In this document: in pieces, positions 63,282-64,000 of the stretch
Layout of the letters: each line of letters opens with the position of its first letter
How positions within the stretch are numbered: position 1 is the stretch's first letter
Assembly: GCF_001314605.1 (NCBI RefSeq)
Contig: NZ_LIHP01000010.1
Coordinates: 124,001 to 188,000 of the forward strand
Direction: 5' to 3'
Length of the DNA: 64,000 nt
Source of the DNA: Marinobacter sp. HL-58
GTDB taxonomy: Bacteria > Pseudomonadota > Gammaproteobacteria > Pseudomonadales > Oleiphilaceae
The notes under the pieces: generated by a model
Seen by the model: the letters and a program-made list of their open reading frames with translations, nothing else
What the model was told of the DNA's origin: nothing
Database searches by the model: none
Made by a program: the position numbers and the translations under genes

Positions 63282-64000
63282 GACTGACCTCCTCGCGGTT
63301 GTCATTCTGTTCGAAAGCCGGCCAGAGCGTGGACATCCTGCATCCACCCTCCGGACTGGAACCTACTTCTATCCGGCCGCTATGCTCCTTGAGAACGCTG
63401 CCCACAACGGCCAGTCCCAGGCCGGTGCCTTCACCTGCGGCGCGGGTGCTGTAGAAGGGTTCGAAGATTCGCTCACGCATGGCTTCATCAACCCCTGGCC
63501 CGTCGTCGTCCACCCGCAGTTCCCAAAGGCCGTCATGGTCTGCAAGTGTGACAGTCACCACCGAGCGGGCTGCCTGGCAGGCATTACGGATGATATTCAG
63601 GCAGGCCATTTCCAGACGTGTTGGCTCTGCCAGTATGTAGGCCTCGCTGAAGGGAATCTCGGAGCGGATCTCCACGCCCTGGCATCGGGGTTCTTCACGG
63701 ATGCGGTCAAGTAACTCCCGGGCAGTTGCCGCCAGGTTCGTCTTGCGGCGGGAATCGGGCACATGCCGGAAACAGTCCAGTAACTGCTGGATAATAAGCG
63801 TCATGCGCTCAACCTGATGTTCAATATCCTTCAGATGCCGCCTTTCGCCTTCGGCCAGATCACCCCGCCCCAATATGTTGGCACGGCCCTGGATAACACT
63901 CAGTGGTGCACCCAGTTCATGGGCGACGCCACCCGCAACTCGGCCGATCATGGCAACCTTTTCCTGGTATTCCAGCTGTTCAGCGAGCTCCCGTTCGCGC
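63271..64000 (-). CDS. Sensor histidine kinase (5' end beyond window)
   Basis: The frame is open to the right edge (RERELAEQLEYQEKVAM before the H-box). About 243 residues are visible. H-box AGGVAHELGAPLSVIQG with the phosphorylated His, N-box NIIRNACQAA, G1 DDGPGVDEAMRERIF and G2 GTGLGLAVV. The sensing part is outside. Paired with the NtrC-type regulator by an 11 bp overlap. Confidence 0.93.
   Translation of the reverse strand, partial: RERELAEQLEYQEKVAMIGRVAGGVAHELGAPLSVIQGRANILGRGDLAEGERRHLKDIEHQVERMTLIIQQLLDCFRHVPDSRRKTNLAATARELLDRIREEPRCQGVEIRSEIPFSEAYILAEPTRLEMACLNIIRNACQAARSVVTVTLADHDGLWELRVDDDGPGVDEAMRERIFEPFYSTRAAGEGTGLGLAVVGSVLKEHSGRIEVGSSPEGGCRMSTLWPAFEQNDNREEVSHDQ

Noticed and set aside
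1..64000. tRNA, rRNA, prophage or IS transposase genes
   Set aside because: None recognised on reading both strands and the translated frames; a tRNA scan was not possible.

Overview
This 64 kb window is a chromosomal segment of a marine gammaproteobacterium. The best guess is Marinobacter or a close relative. The guess rests on the gene content: EpmA/EpmB-type EF-P modification, TRAP transport and an acyclic terpene cluster. It also rests on the order motB-motA / psd / PilZ-like gene / fimX / serB / parC ... parE, which I recall from Pseudomonas aeruginosa (around PA4953-PA4967). This taxonomic call is inference; no rRNA or tRNA gene was seen.

Layout. 1-13 kb is core: flagellar stator (motA, motB cut by the window edge), phosphatidylserine decarboxylase, the EF-P module (efp-epmA facing epmB), a PilZ-like protein, a FimX-type type IV pilus regulator, serB and parC. 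13-23 kb separates parC from parE and looks accessory: a YceI/cytochrome b561 pair, an EAL protein, an SLC13-type permease and a Tle1-like (DUF2235) phospholipase overlapping a DUF2931 lipoprotein, probably a type VI effector/immunity pair. 23-31 kb holds parE, a lipoprotein subtilase with a PrcB-like partner, and a three-gene TRAP system.

31-44 kb carries a complete acyclic terpene utilisation cluster: divergent atuR (TetR) then atuA-B-C-D-E-F-G-H in the order known from P. aeruginosa. It encodes geranyl-CoA carboxylase (atuC/atuF), a dehydrogenase, a hydratase, two SDRs and an acyl-CoA ligase. The loose gaps inside and after this operon are filled with eight copies of a roughly 105-115 bp palindromic element. 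Its outer arms (up to 31 bp, perfectly paired in the best copies) differ in sequence from copy to copy, while its ~54 nt head, made of two small hairpins, is conserved. Three gaps hold a head-to-head pair. Two of those pairs bracket a second short palindromic repeat. I regard this family as the most unusual feature of the window; I found no copy outside the atu region.

44-64 kb returns to mixed housekeeping: a quinone oxidoreductase, a tail-anchored BLUF photoreceptor, a TRIC channel, a purine permease with apt, an FAH-family enzyme, an ABC1 kinase, mscL, a sirtuin, D-2-hydroxyglutarate dehydrogenase divergent from serA, a secreted subtilase, an OmpA lipoprotein, two alpha/beta hydrolases, and an overlapping operon of histidine kinase, NtrC-type regulator, DMT exporter and GIY-YIG protein. 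The kinase runs off the right edge. Several genes use TTG or GTG starts supported by Shine-Dalgarno spacing; I moved starts accordingly.
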